Shown here one piece after another: positions 25,772 through 35,820 of a stretch of 64,000 nucleotides of DNA. The stretch lies in contig CAWZYM010000343.1 in NCBI GenBank assembly GCA_963966185.1, positions 62,001 to 126,000 of the forward strand, read 5' to 3'. The notes beneath the pieces were generated by a model. It saw nothing but the letters and a program-made list of their open reading frames with translations, did not search any database and was not told where the DNA came from. Positions within the stretch are counted from its first letter, which is position 1. Each line of letters begins with the position of its first letter. The stretch is from Rhabditoides inermis. Taxonomy: Eukaryota; Nematoda; Chromadorea; Rhabditida; Rhabditidae. Both the position numbers and the translations under genes were made by a program.

Positions 25772-27300
25772 TCTCTCTCTATCTCTCTCTCTCTTTCTCT
25801 TTTTTATCTATATCCACCTTTTTATCTATATCTTCCTTTTTTCCCTCTCTTCCTCTTTTTCCTTCTCTCAGGTCTCCTCTCGCATCTTTTCTGTTCTCAA
25901 TGCAACGACAACAGTACTTTTATTCGCTCTACCACTGCCTTTCTCTCTATATATATATCTATATATTTCTCTCTAACTTTTCCTCTCTCCCTCTCTCTCC
26001 GTTCTTTGCCAATGCATTTCTAGAGATTGAAGTAAAACTTTTGCTTGGACATGGAGCTTCCGCTGCCGGACAGCGAGATTTTGATGGATTTCAACCAAAT
26101 AATGAAAGCAAAATTGAAAACTATCACAACGTGTTATCCGTTAGAAGTGTATTATCACATTATCCCTCAGCATTGCGCCTTGTAATTACGCTTTATATTG
26201 GTCCCCTATATGATTGTTAAGAAAAACTCTTGAAAACCATTCGATCGACCCATTAATCTGCAGACAGAAAATGAGAACATTTTGATAAAGAATGAAAAGC
26301 AACCGAACAAGCCATACTCACCCATGTGAGCATGTCGAACGCGGATTCGATGCAGCAGAACGGGGAGTGTGGCACGCCGTCTTGTCACACTCTTCCTCAG
26401 CGTCTGCAAATACACGCAACCGTTATCACACCAGAAGTTGAATTCCTTGTTCAAACATTAAAACATATACATATAAAGATAGTAACACTTCATGCTCACA
26501 GTAGTTGGAATCAACAACTCACAGTAGTTGGAAACTCTTGGAGCAACCTGACGAGAAGTTGAAGTGAATGGAAGTGCGAGCCTCGGGAGAGTAGGGGCCG
26601 AATCTTGCCGAGCTGAAAGCAAGCAATGACTCCGAAAAGCAACAACATTGCATGATTGAGAGCAAGTGGGATGAGCTCGGTTCACCTGCCACTGTGCACT
26701 GTCGCCGGCCCAGTCAGCAACGCGGCTCACATGCACAGCACGATCGGAACGAAAGTACACTGTAACATAGACGTATCGAAAGTGAACAACAATCTGCAAC
26801 ACTATATCGCGGCGGTAGCGCAGTGGATGTGTGCGCGGCTCTCAATCGAAAGGTCGCGTTCGATGCCGCCCGTAAGCCGAAAAAAGTTCCGCTACCGCGG
26901 TGGGTTGGCGACCACCTTGACACGTTGTCAGCCGATAGCCAGAAGACACATCGTCATCGTGGATTCTCATTGCTGGTTCACTGGAACCATTCTACTGCAA
27001 CTTCTACCGTTCATTGTTCACAGGCATTTCATGTGTGGCGCATCACTTGTGGTGTAATAAATTTATTTTTATTTTAACACTGCCAGCACTAGGCACACAC
27101 ATTCCCACCCTTTTTTATTAATATGCGAAATTAATATGCACACACGTCGAAACATATGATTTGTTAGTTAGGCGATGTTTCATCTACGAAGAACATGATG
27201 TCCCTTCGCGGGTTGCTGTTTGATCTTGTTCACATTTCATATAAGTCGGTATCATTTGTGATTTTCGAGAGTATCTCTACAGTGCTACTTTCAACCCAAT
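25772..27300. other. CT-rich and repeat-containing stretch without a firm gene
   Basis: 25772-26020 is pyrimidine-rich. At about 26812-26880 the plus strand has GCGGTAGCGCAGTGGATG...GGTCGCGTTCGATGCC, a tRNA-like (A/B box) segment without proper stems. 'gtggattctcattgctggtt' at 26962 recurs at 17488. A short minus-strand exon-like piece lies near 26330-26405. None is recognised. Confidence 0.4.
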
Positions 27301-27411
27301 CCGGGACCTTTCATCTCCCTCTTCATCATTGTAGCAGAATTCGAAAAAAAACCTAACAAACGATGTGATCGGCGAAATTCGAAAAAAACAACGTTCTACC
27401 CGATTTCTCAC

Positions 27412-28216
27412 CTTGCTGTGCATTTGCTCCGCGCCCTCCAACTCGTCCACGTTGATCAGCTCTGCAAGCAGCGGGGTAAACCAGTAAACAACAAGGTAAA
27501 CAAGTAAACAACACAACACAACCCCCACCATCATGATCCTGCATCTGGCCTCCCTTGACGCCGCTCGGCAGCTGCTCCTCGAACAACTCCTCGTCCAGCT
27601 CGTCGTAGTACTCGTACGCAGCCAGGTCCTCCTGCAACGGGATGAGACCCCGCCCCACCAGGCCACGCCCACCTCGGTCGCCTTGCGCACTTGTACGCCT
27701 AGTCGCGGGTGCTGCTGAATCACCAGGGTGTCCTCGTCCTAGAACATGCACTTTTTTCTTAGTTATACAACGTTTTCTAATTGCGCACCTTGATGACGAA
27801 TGTGGCCGCGGCGAGTCCGCGCCGTCCCACCGACCGACCCTCGCCTTCTATGGCCACGTCGTCGGCGATCGACACGAGTCTGAGTGACCGGGTCAAATCA
27901 ATCATGATCACGAAACTATATATATCATGTACGACCAGGTTTTTATGAACATGTGAATCACACGATTGAGCGACTCACCGCGCTTTTCCGCCGCTCTCTC
28001 GGAACCGCTCCGCGGCGAGTCCGAAGTTGAGCCGGTCGCCGGTGTAGTTGATGACGAAGAGAATGGCGCCGGCTGGAAAGGCGAGGTGGATGATGTGATG
28101 AGGTGACTGACCGTGCCTGCGTGTCTGCTCGAGCGCCGCGAGCACGTGCTGTGTGGGCGGGGAGGCGAACACATTGCCGCACACGGCGGCGGTGAGCAGA
28201 GACGGCCCGACCAGGC
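27412..28216 (-). pseudogene. dihydroxyacetone kinase (DAK1/TKFC-like) fragment joined to an unknown acidic tail
   Basis: Exons 28216-28112, 28072-27979, 27879-27789, 27738-27673, 27631-27529, 27461-27412. The first three read LVGPSLLTAAVCGNVFASP, NYTGDRLNFGLAAER and DDVAIEGEGRSVGRRGLAAA, diagnostic of the DAK1 kinase domain, which phosphorylates dihydroxyacetone or cleaves FAD in the triokinase/FMN cyclase family. Exons upstream, with the glycine-rich and early catalytic parts, are missing. After VGRRGLAAATFVIK the sequence switches to an unrecognised acidic segment (AYEYYDELDEELFEEQ) present also at 34620-34940. It is most likely a truncated or rearranged gene copy rather than a working enzyme. 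Confidence 0.6.
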
Positions 28217-28420
28217 CTGCAATCGAGGAGACAGTGAGAGAGCTCACAATGTTAGTAGACAAGTAGAAATCGTCAGAGTTACCAGAATCAGCAATCAATT
28301 GAACAGCAGAGCATATAATAAAAATTATATACAATTTATATACAACATTTAACTTATTATAGAACAAAAAACTACAATCGATAGAGAAAAACCAAATTCA
28401 ACACCCGAACTCACAGACAG

Positions 28421-29216
28421 AAGTGGCGGTTTTGCGGCGGTTTTGCACTTCCGGTGGGTCTGTGGCAGTTTTAGAGCGGGGGGGAGGGCGGGGTTTGTGA
28501 CGACACGACGTCATACAAAGACGTCATACGACAAAAGAAGACGTTTCTGATTTGTGTTTCATCGTGTGTTGTACATAACGTGACCACAATGCACCAGCGT
28601 GAGAGCGAATAGGTCAGCGCGTGTGGAGTGAATCGGATATGCACTTTTTTCGTTTTGTTTTCATGAATACACTTCTGTGTGGAAAAAGTTTAAATGCAAT
28701 TCTTCTGCAATTCGAATGATGTATTGTGTTGGCGTGTGCTTACGTGCTTCAAATGCATGGTTTGAAACGAAGGCGGCATGATTGGAACAAGCAAAACCGG
28801 CACTGCACCAACTCGCACAAACTATTAACGATTTTGCCTGCCGGTATAATGATAAGAACGGAGATGGCATCCTCCTTTCAGTGCAGGCAACATTGGCAAG
28901 AAGTTGGGCTATCACCTTCCAACACGACGCCTCCACACGCGCTGACCTATTCGCTCTCATGCTGTTGCATTGCGGTCACGTTATGTACAACACACGATGA
29001 AACACAAACCAGAAACGTCTTCTTTTATCTTAAAAAAAACAATCATGCCAATGAAAACAGCGAACGAAACCTCGAGCGGCACTTTCCCGCGCGATTTGCG
29101 CCAGGGCGCACACATATCGCTGACGTCACAGTGTCGTCACAACCCCCCCCCCCGCTCTAAAACCGCCACAGACCCGCCACCGGAAATGCAAAACCGCCGC
29201 AAAACCGCCACCTCTT
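28421..29216. mobile_element. foldback/long-TIR element (~0.8 kb)
   Basis: The left arm (about 28421-28632) and right arm (about 28928-29216) are inverted copies. Both contain GTGGCGGTTTTGCGGCGG and, further in, TGTTGTACATAACGTGACC and GAGCGAATAGGTCAGCGCG. The right arm has roughly 65-70 extra bases. The non-repeated centre of about 300 bp has no ORF of note. No clear target duplication was found. Non-autonomous DNA transposon by structure. Confidence 0.7.
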
Positions 29217-29368
29217 GCTTAGAACTATCTGTCAATCAGCTGATTGAATAATATAACGCGACTGCGAAAACTAAATTTTCTGAATGATAAACAACTCGTG
29301 ATTTTGATTATAAGCGTCATCTATTTTACATCAAGATTATATGTTATATCTATACGACACGTGCGCTA

Positions 29369-29497
29369 TTCACTGATCACCAGAGAACCAGACATAAATT
29401 TATCATGCAAATCAATGCAATTTGCTTACCCTCATTAACATAGCGCGTTAATCGGGATATACATGCGTTTTCGCACGCGAAGAGCCCGTATATATAA
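29369..29497 (+). promoter_or_regulatory. PTP family promoter module, gene 2
   Basis: TTCACTGATCACCAGAGAACCAGACA, abbreviated match to the module at 21662; octamer ATGCAAAT at 29405-29412; canonical TATA (TATATATAAG) at 29489-29497, 60 bp before the start codon at 29557. Confidence 0.7.
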
Positions 29498-29556
29498 GAC
29501 AACCCACAGATTCAGACCCACAAACTTGTCGCAAGCTTTCCTCAGCTCGTTCCGCT

Positions 29557-31052
29557 ATGAACGCATATATTAAACTGCTTACGGTGAGTGACGCTCTTCT
29601 CGCTTCCCTTATGACGTCATCTTTTTTTCCAGGAGACGGAGTACGCGGAGAGGAACAGCGTGGCGCCGTTCCTTCACATGCGCCTCGCCTACCACAGGAT
29701 TCCATGCGCGGTCGGCACGGTCGGAGACTGGAAGAGGTTGAAGCAGCGTGGCAGGCTGCCTGTCCGCCACGAGAGTGAGTCGGGTTGCGCACGCCGGCTT
29801 CACTTGACGAGCACTTCAGACATCGAGCTGCTGGACGCGTCGCGCGTGCGCTTCGGCGATCCAATTCTTCACGCTAGCAAGGTGACGATGACTGGCGCGA
29901 CGACACACGCAATGCAGGTATGACGACTGAGTCAATCAGCGTCTTATACCACTACATACCACACCATTTAGGCGCCCATCCCGCAGCAGTTCCATCGATT
30001 CTGGCTGTTCGCGCATGTCTTCAAGGTTTGTCTGCCCCGTCACATCATGCTCCTCACTCGCGTATTCTAAACTGTTTATCCTCTACAGACTCTGGCAATT
30101 TTCCAAATGTGCGCATCCGTTGAGGGCGGGGAGATGAAGGTGGACGAGTTCCTCCCGCTGGAAATGAGCGAGGTGCTCAATCTCGGAGACGGTGCGTGTG
30201 AGCGGGAGTACAGCGCAGACAGCATGGATTGCAGAGGGAAGTCCTCTCCGAGTGAGCGTCGTGTGCACCGAGAAGACGGAGATCGCCGGAATGGGTATCA
30301 CGCTCCGCCGCCTGTCCCTCACCGTCGGCACTTCCAAGCCGACGCAGATCGCTCATTACATCTATGAGAAATGGTATATGCCTGTCTCGGCTCCCCCCTC
30401 TCACTCTCGCCTCCTCTCTTTCTCTCGCTCATCACCCTTTTTCAGGCCGGAGAGTGGAGTCCCGTCGTGCACGACAAGCGTGCACTTCCTCGCCTCCGAG
30501 CTTCTGTCGTTGGGCGGAGGACACGCCATCGTGATAGGCAGTGCGGGTGTGAGTGAACGACCGACAATCATTGTCACATGGGATAGGGGAACACACACAA
30601 AGAACCCCACGCGTGCAGCTTGTAATATACGCTGCCTTAACCTCCGTGCAGCTGAATCTCCGTCTTTCTCCGACCTCCATTGCTGCGCGTGCGTGGAACA
30701 GCACACCTTTTTCATCGTAACGCAACGCCATCCGTGCGTCAGTAAGACATACCGTATGCATGCTTGCAGATCGGCCGCAGTGGCACGCTGCTTCTCGCCG
30801 CCGCTGGCATCCAGCGAGCGCGGAACGGCCGCCCCGTGCGCATGCCGTGCCTCCTCCACCGGCTTCGCAGTGAGTGGCTCACCCCGCGCACCCGCGCAAC
30901 CACTCGTTCACCATCTCACTCTCACTCTCTAGGCGAGCGGGGGCACGCCGTCCAAGGAGCGCAGCAGTACGCCTTCGCGCACTCGGTGGTGCTCCACGAC
31001 GGGAACGTGCGCGGCCACTTCCGCACCCCCCAGCTACAGAACAAGGTGAGAA

Positions 31053-31094
<42 letters not shown>

Positions 31095-31325
31095 GAGAGA
31101 GTGAGAGACTTGCCGTTGCAGCTCACGCGGCTCACGGAGATGAGCGCCGAGTGGGAGCAGGAGCGCAGGAGGGAGCGCCGTCGCAGCCAGACCGCCGCGG
31201 CCGGATGCGCGTCTCCCGGAGAGGACGACGAGGACGACGACGATGCCGTCGGGTACGCCCTCAACCCGGCCGACTACCCCGTCCCGATTACCGGTTCCCT
31301 CTACCACTGCGAGCACTGCGGCTAG
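29557..31325 (+). CDS. PTP-domain pseudophosphatase, paralog 2 (360 aa)
   Basis: Ten exons: 29557-29583, 29633-29774, 29820-29917, 29972-30025, 30089-30191, 30235-30373, 30446-30548, 30770-30869, 30933-31045, 31122-31325; stop TAG. Lengths and phases match paralog 3 and the duplicated copies almost exactly. It is essentially a bare PTP domain. The acid loop is W188-P189-E190 (Asp to Glu). The P-loop reads VIGSAGIGRSGT with Gly219 where the nucleophilic Cys should be, while Arg225 is kept. By established PTP chemistry it cannot form the phosphocysteine intermediate but may still bind phosphotyrosine. The last exon is Arg-rich, then acidic, ending HCEHCG. The start was chosen for a conserved first exon of nine codons (M-x-x-x-I-x-x-L). 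Confidence 0.85.
31046..31102. repeat. (GA)n microsatellite, intronic
   Basis: Lies in the last intron of PTP paralog 2. The corresponding intron of paralog 3 (37742-37812) also carries a GA tract. Confidence 0.85.
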
Positions 31326-31439
31326 ATCCGTCCATTCAATCCACCTCATCTCTGCTCTGCCCCTCTACTTTGATTTATGACTTCACTGCACGCTCCAACT
31401 CATCTTCTTTGTATTGCTTAATCAGATAAAAGAATTGGG

Positions 31440-31445
31440 AATAAA
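31440..31445 (+). terminator. polyadenylation signal AATAAA, PTP paralog 2
   Basis: AATAAACGATTGATTGATTG, 115 bp past the stop. Paralog 3 has the same AATAAA followed by a TTGATTGATTGAT repeat. Confidence 0.6.
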
Positions 31446-31569
31446 CGATTGATTGATTGCATACACACCTTTGATCTTCCGCGTCGTTAATGATACGTTG
31501 AGATTCAGCTCGAGTAAAACGAACCAGCAAGAGAAAACATTGTCAGAATTAGAAATTCATAACCGGTTT

Positions 31570-31980
31570 TCTCTCTCTCTCTCTCTCTCTCTTTCTGCAT
31601 CTCTCCCCCCTCTCTCATCTCTCGCTCCCTCCGCTATCGCTCCACCAGCCACTCTCGCTGGCTCATTCTTCCACCAACCGCACACCTCGGTCGCATTCTG
31701 CACTTGCACGCCTAGTCGCGGGTGCTGTTGGATACAAGGTGTCCTCGTCCTAAAACGAGAATGTTTTGAAAACGAAATCTCGAAACCTAGAGGCAACTCA
31801 AAAATCCAGGTTCAGCAACGAATGCACAAAGATCGACTCCCCATTTCTTCTCCCTCTCTCCTCCCCTCCTCTCTCTCTCCTCCCCTCTCCCCTCTCCTCT
31901 CTCCCTCCCCTCCTCTCCCCTCTGCTTCTCCCTCCTCTCCCTCTCCACACCCACCACTCCCTCTGCCTCGACCATCCCGC
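31570..31980. repeat. CT-rich tract enclosing a duplicated exon remnant
   Basis: 31680-31755, minus strand, reads IQQHPRLGVQVQNATE, a diverged copy of the exon at 27738-27673, without neighbouring exons. Pyrimidine repeats occupy 31570-31630 and 31850-31960. Confidence 0.55.
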
Positions 31981-32139
31981 CCGTCTCTCCCTCTTCGTCG
32001 TGCCTGACTGGTGGTGGTGGTAGTGCATCTCCACTAGGTGAGCACCTCCGAACCCTCGTCGTGAACCTAAACACCAGACAGATTGATGATCACAACATTT
32101 GTTTACAACGGCGCAGTACTCAGTATCGACCACTCACCG

Positions 32140-32570
32140 TGGGCGGGCGCACTCTCGCGTCGTGGCCGTAGTGGTCGCCGCGATATTCGACACGGACAGA
32201 GCTGAAGAAGAGAGTTTAAAAACAACAACAACCACAACAACAACAACCACGACCACGACGACAACGACAGACAACCGACCCGTCGCTGTGCTCCGCTCAT
32301 GTATGCGGTGTGCACGGGGTCGAACCCGATAGCAAGTTCGGACCGGAGACGAAAACGTAACAACAACATTTAAAACTTCATCAAACTGCACACAACATAT
32401 ATAAATATTAAATTAATTGAAAATCAAAATCATAATACGAAAAAAGCGCACCCGCTCCTCTCAAGAAGATGGTCTTTTTCCGCTGCCGGAGGAGCGCGAG
32501 CCGGACTTGATACGGAAGTGCGCCCCGCCCTCGCACTCCAGCCACTTCACGAAACGCTGCTAAAAACATT
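32140..32570 (-). CDS. possible minus-strand exons, unrecognised
   Basis: Candidate terminal exon near 32560-32463 (RFVKWLECEGGAHFRIKSG... to stop). Another, about 32207-32140, runs from 'ttcttcag' to a GTGAGTGG donor and reads VEYRGDHYGHDARVRPPT. Order and direction do not make one clear transcript. No family recognised. Confidence 0.25.
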
Positions 32571-32599
32571 TCTGAGATGTATAGTTAAAAAGACCACCC

Positions 32600-34600
32600 A
32601 CGTCGAATAGCTTGTACTCCTGAGCAAACATTTATATTCAACAACACAAAAACGTGGACGATTTAGATATAAAAATCAATATACTATTTATCTATGGTGT
32701 CCACGCTAATCCAAAACTGCCAGTAGAGTACTCACAACGTGACTTTCGAATCAAGCGCTGCTTAGTACATATAAAAAGTAGGTACTCGGACTCTCTCACG
32801 CACCTGATGAAGCCTTCCTTATGAAGCAGTCTCATCTCCCAGGATGCTGCGGGCAGGTCGGGCAGAGGAAGCGAGCCAGCGGGTCGCTATCCTCACGCGA
32901 AACACTCCCACAGTCACACACGGACGCATCGCATGCATGCAAACGGGAAACATACATTCGTCCGATCATCATATTCCAGATATTTCAACGGGCTCGCAAC
33001 CGAGTGGAGCTCCACATCAAGAACAGCTTGTACGAACAGTGAAGAATAAACATTTATACTCGCAACTGAACAACTCAATATAACTCAACAATGACACAAC
33101 TTCAATCACCGTACCAGTAGATATTTTATATAACACACTCTTACTCCCTATAATTTTCCCGCATCCGCCACACCACACCCGCCCAACTACTCTTCCCTGC
33201 CGCGCTTCTTTCCCTTCTCATGTGTCTTCTGCGCGGATGGCTACTAGTGGCGACAACGCACTGTTCGCAAGACACAATCACCAGTCGACCCGCGCAGATG
33301 GTGCGGAACATGCGCGTCCAGTCTTCGCCACAGCGTTAGAGATTAGTTAGACCTCGTAATCACCACACATACAATAAATTACATATAACATAACGCAATT
33401 TCTATGCTTGGAGCGAGTCCGGGTCGCACTGACATCCGGAACAACCACACGCGAGTGCAACAGAGGTGCGAGCGTGGAGCTTTCTAGACAGACGCAATGA
33501 TCACGTGTGGTCAGTGTAGTCCTGCTTCGTAGACGGCGGAGTTTATCTGGCACACCCTAGGAATCGAACCAACTCGATAGCACATCTCAGATGTCGAGTC
33601 ACTACGATGCCGACACTCGACACTTACCCTCCAGATGCCGCAAAACCAGTATTCAAGTATTCTCACGGTGGCGACAACCAATCAATCAGATGCAATCAAA
33701 TGGAGCATACGAAAAACTCTTTATTCGTGCAATATACTTTATATACATAGACACGCCCAAAAGATCAACTCGTCAACGACACAGGCGAAAATGATCTCGA
33801 CTACACACTACCGTCCCCCTCTCACCTTCACTTTGTCTCTCTCCCTCCTCACTCCTTCCGCGGACACCGCATCACTCGCCCGACATGGCGGCTGGGGAGT
33901 GAGAGCAGCCACGCTCTTCTCCTGCTTGGCGGCGCCATACCCGGAGAGCTCTGAACAACATCATTAATACAGAAGCAATCAGTGGTCAGTCCATTCAAAA
34001 CAATTGCAAGTATAGTGTGCGCCAGAGCGATAGTTTTCGATTTTATCCCTTGCAGTTCGAAAAACGGAAAACCTCTCTTGTTTTGCGCGCAGTTGCCGAG
34101 AGCTAAGAGCTGGACTCTCCGTTCTTCCTGTGATATACCCCACCACGCGCAACTTTATGCGAGCATTAAACTCGCCTCCTCCCCGCACTGTTTCCACGGC
34201 GTCGCTACGGCAACCACCCGTCGACTGCACTTCACCTGTGCACAGCGCACAACCATCCACGATCTATTTCATTATTTCATAACCAACCCTGACTCGCATC
34301 CCCCGCCCCGCCCACACTGTTCGCCGCGCGTTGTCGCCCACGGCCCACTTGCATCGCAATCGCCGGAAGCGGGCCCGACTGAAACAATGTTCAAAATATG
34401 TTACACCATATCATTTACACAGCTAAAGTACACCCAACATCTTTGATTAATCTCATGAAATAACGATAAATGATTATCATTTTAAAAACCCGTTCTACTT
34501 CATTTCTCTTCTCACTCTCACCTTGCTGTACGTCTTTCTGTCCTTGCCGGTGGGAGCAGCACCTTCCAGGAGCACTTTCTACCTTCCATCCTGCTCACTT
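32600..34600. other. stretch without a firm gene
   Basis: I see no convincing exon chain. About 33535-33620, minus strand, contains GACTCGACATCTGAGATGTG...GGTTCGATTCC, tRNA-like with a B box but a palindromic anticodon-arm region, so scored only as tRNA-derived repeat. Confidence 0.35.
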
Positions 34601-34609
34601 CTCTGCGCT

Positions 34610-35060
34610 CTCCAACTCATCCACGTTGATCAACTCTGCAAGAGGCGGGATAAACCAGTGAACAAGTAAACACAAAGGTAAACAAATAAACATTCGAATA
34701 AACAAAAAAAACAATACTCAACTCACCAGCATGATCCTGCATCTGCCCTCCCTTGACCCCGCTCGGCATCTGCTCCTCGAACAACTCCTCGTCCAGCTCG
34801 TCGTAGTATTCGTACGCAGCCAGGTCCTCCTGCGACGGGATGAAATAGGCCCCGCCCCTTCAGGCCACGCCCACCTCGGTCGCCTTGCGCACTTGCACGC
34901 CCAGTCGCGGGTGTTGCTGGATCACCAGGGTGTCCTCGTCCTAGAACGCATAGATAACAGTATACTATTATAGGTAATTGCGCACCTAGACAATGGCGAG
35001 GACGAGCGACCTTGCAGGCGGATCGCGACGACCGCGCGACCACGCACGCCTACAATCTCA
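34610..35060 (-). pseudogene. degenerate copy of the 27.4-27.8 kb DAK-associated exons
   Basis: Minus strand: 34940-34880 reads DTLVIQQHPRLGVQVRKATE; about 34840-34735 reads QEDLAAYEYYDELDEELFEEQ; about 34636-34605 reads LINVDELESAEK followed by a stop that the other copy lacks. The upstream part (35060-34990) no longer encodes the DAK motif. A decayed duplicate. Confidence 0.6.
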
Positions 35061-35673
35061 CATTCACTCCAACGCCTAGTTCCAAACGTGTTCACGAACA
35101 GACACATCAACTGACTAACTGGCACTGGATAGAACTTGGGGCGGTGGGGGTGCACCGGTGCACTGTATGCGGCGCGGCCGTGCGGAAGAAGCTGCGACAG
35201 TCACGCACCTGCAATAAACAACATGTAGCACCGATCAAGAGCACAGTCAAACACAAGAAAAGTCAGCCACAATTACTTAAGTTAAAATAATTAGAAACAA
35301 TGGAAAATCATAAAAATCACTGGTGGTACGACTAACTAACGGCGGCCCGACTGACTGGCAATCAGCTGATTGATACGCGGCGGAGCGTTAAATTGACGCT
35401 ACGAAGGGATTTTGATCCCGCAACATTTTCAAAGTTTCGTGTTTCAAATTATATACTTTCTATATTACATGTGGATTTATATTATTCAATATCCATATAC
35501 GTTTAAACATAATTTTTCGCATTGTGTTCACGAACATGGTATATTGCTACACGACACAATTGATAAGTACACGTAGATTGAGTTTTTAGTCGATTTGTGT
35601 ACTCTTGTCTTTACTCCAACCTATGAGCATGTGCTGGAGCATACTATGCGTGTACACGTTATACACGTGCGTT

Positions 35674-35749
35674 GTTCAAAGATCACCACAGAACCAGACA
35701 AAAAATCATTCATGCAAATCGAGGTCGTTTGCATAAATCAGTGCATAAA
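35674..35749 (+). promoter_or_regulatory. PTP family promoter module, gene 3
   Basis: TTCAAAGATCACCACAGAAC then CAGACA, octamer ATGCAAAT at 35712-35719, inverted TTTGCATAA at about 35728, TATA-like GCATAAAAGA at 35743. The start codon is at 35821. Confidence 0.7.
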
Positions 35750-35820
35750 AGACAGCCCCCCGGATCAAACCAGCACTCGATTCAGGAGTTCTCCGATCAC
35801 CGACCACCACCGCCACCAAC

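Noticed and set aside
26020..26220. Ankyrin-like KLLLGHGASA segment after tandem unit B
   Set aside because: One short match, no neighbouring repeat or exon with a compatible splice chain.
26812..26880. Functional tRNA gene
   Set aside because: A and B boxes are present but anticodon and T stems do not pair.
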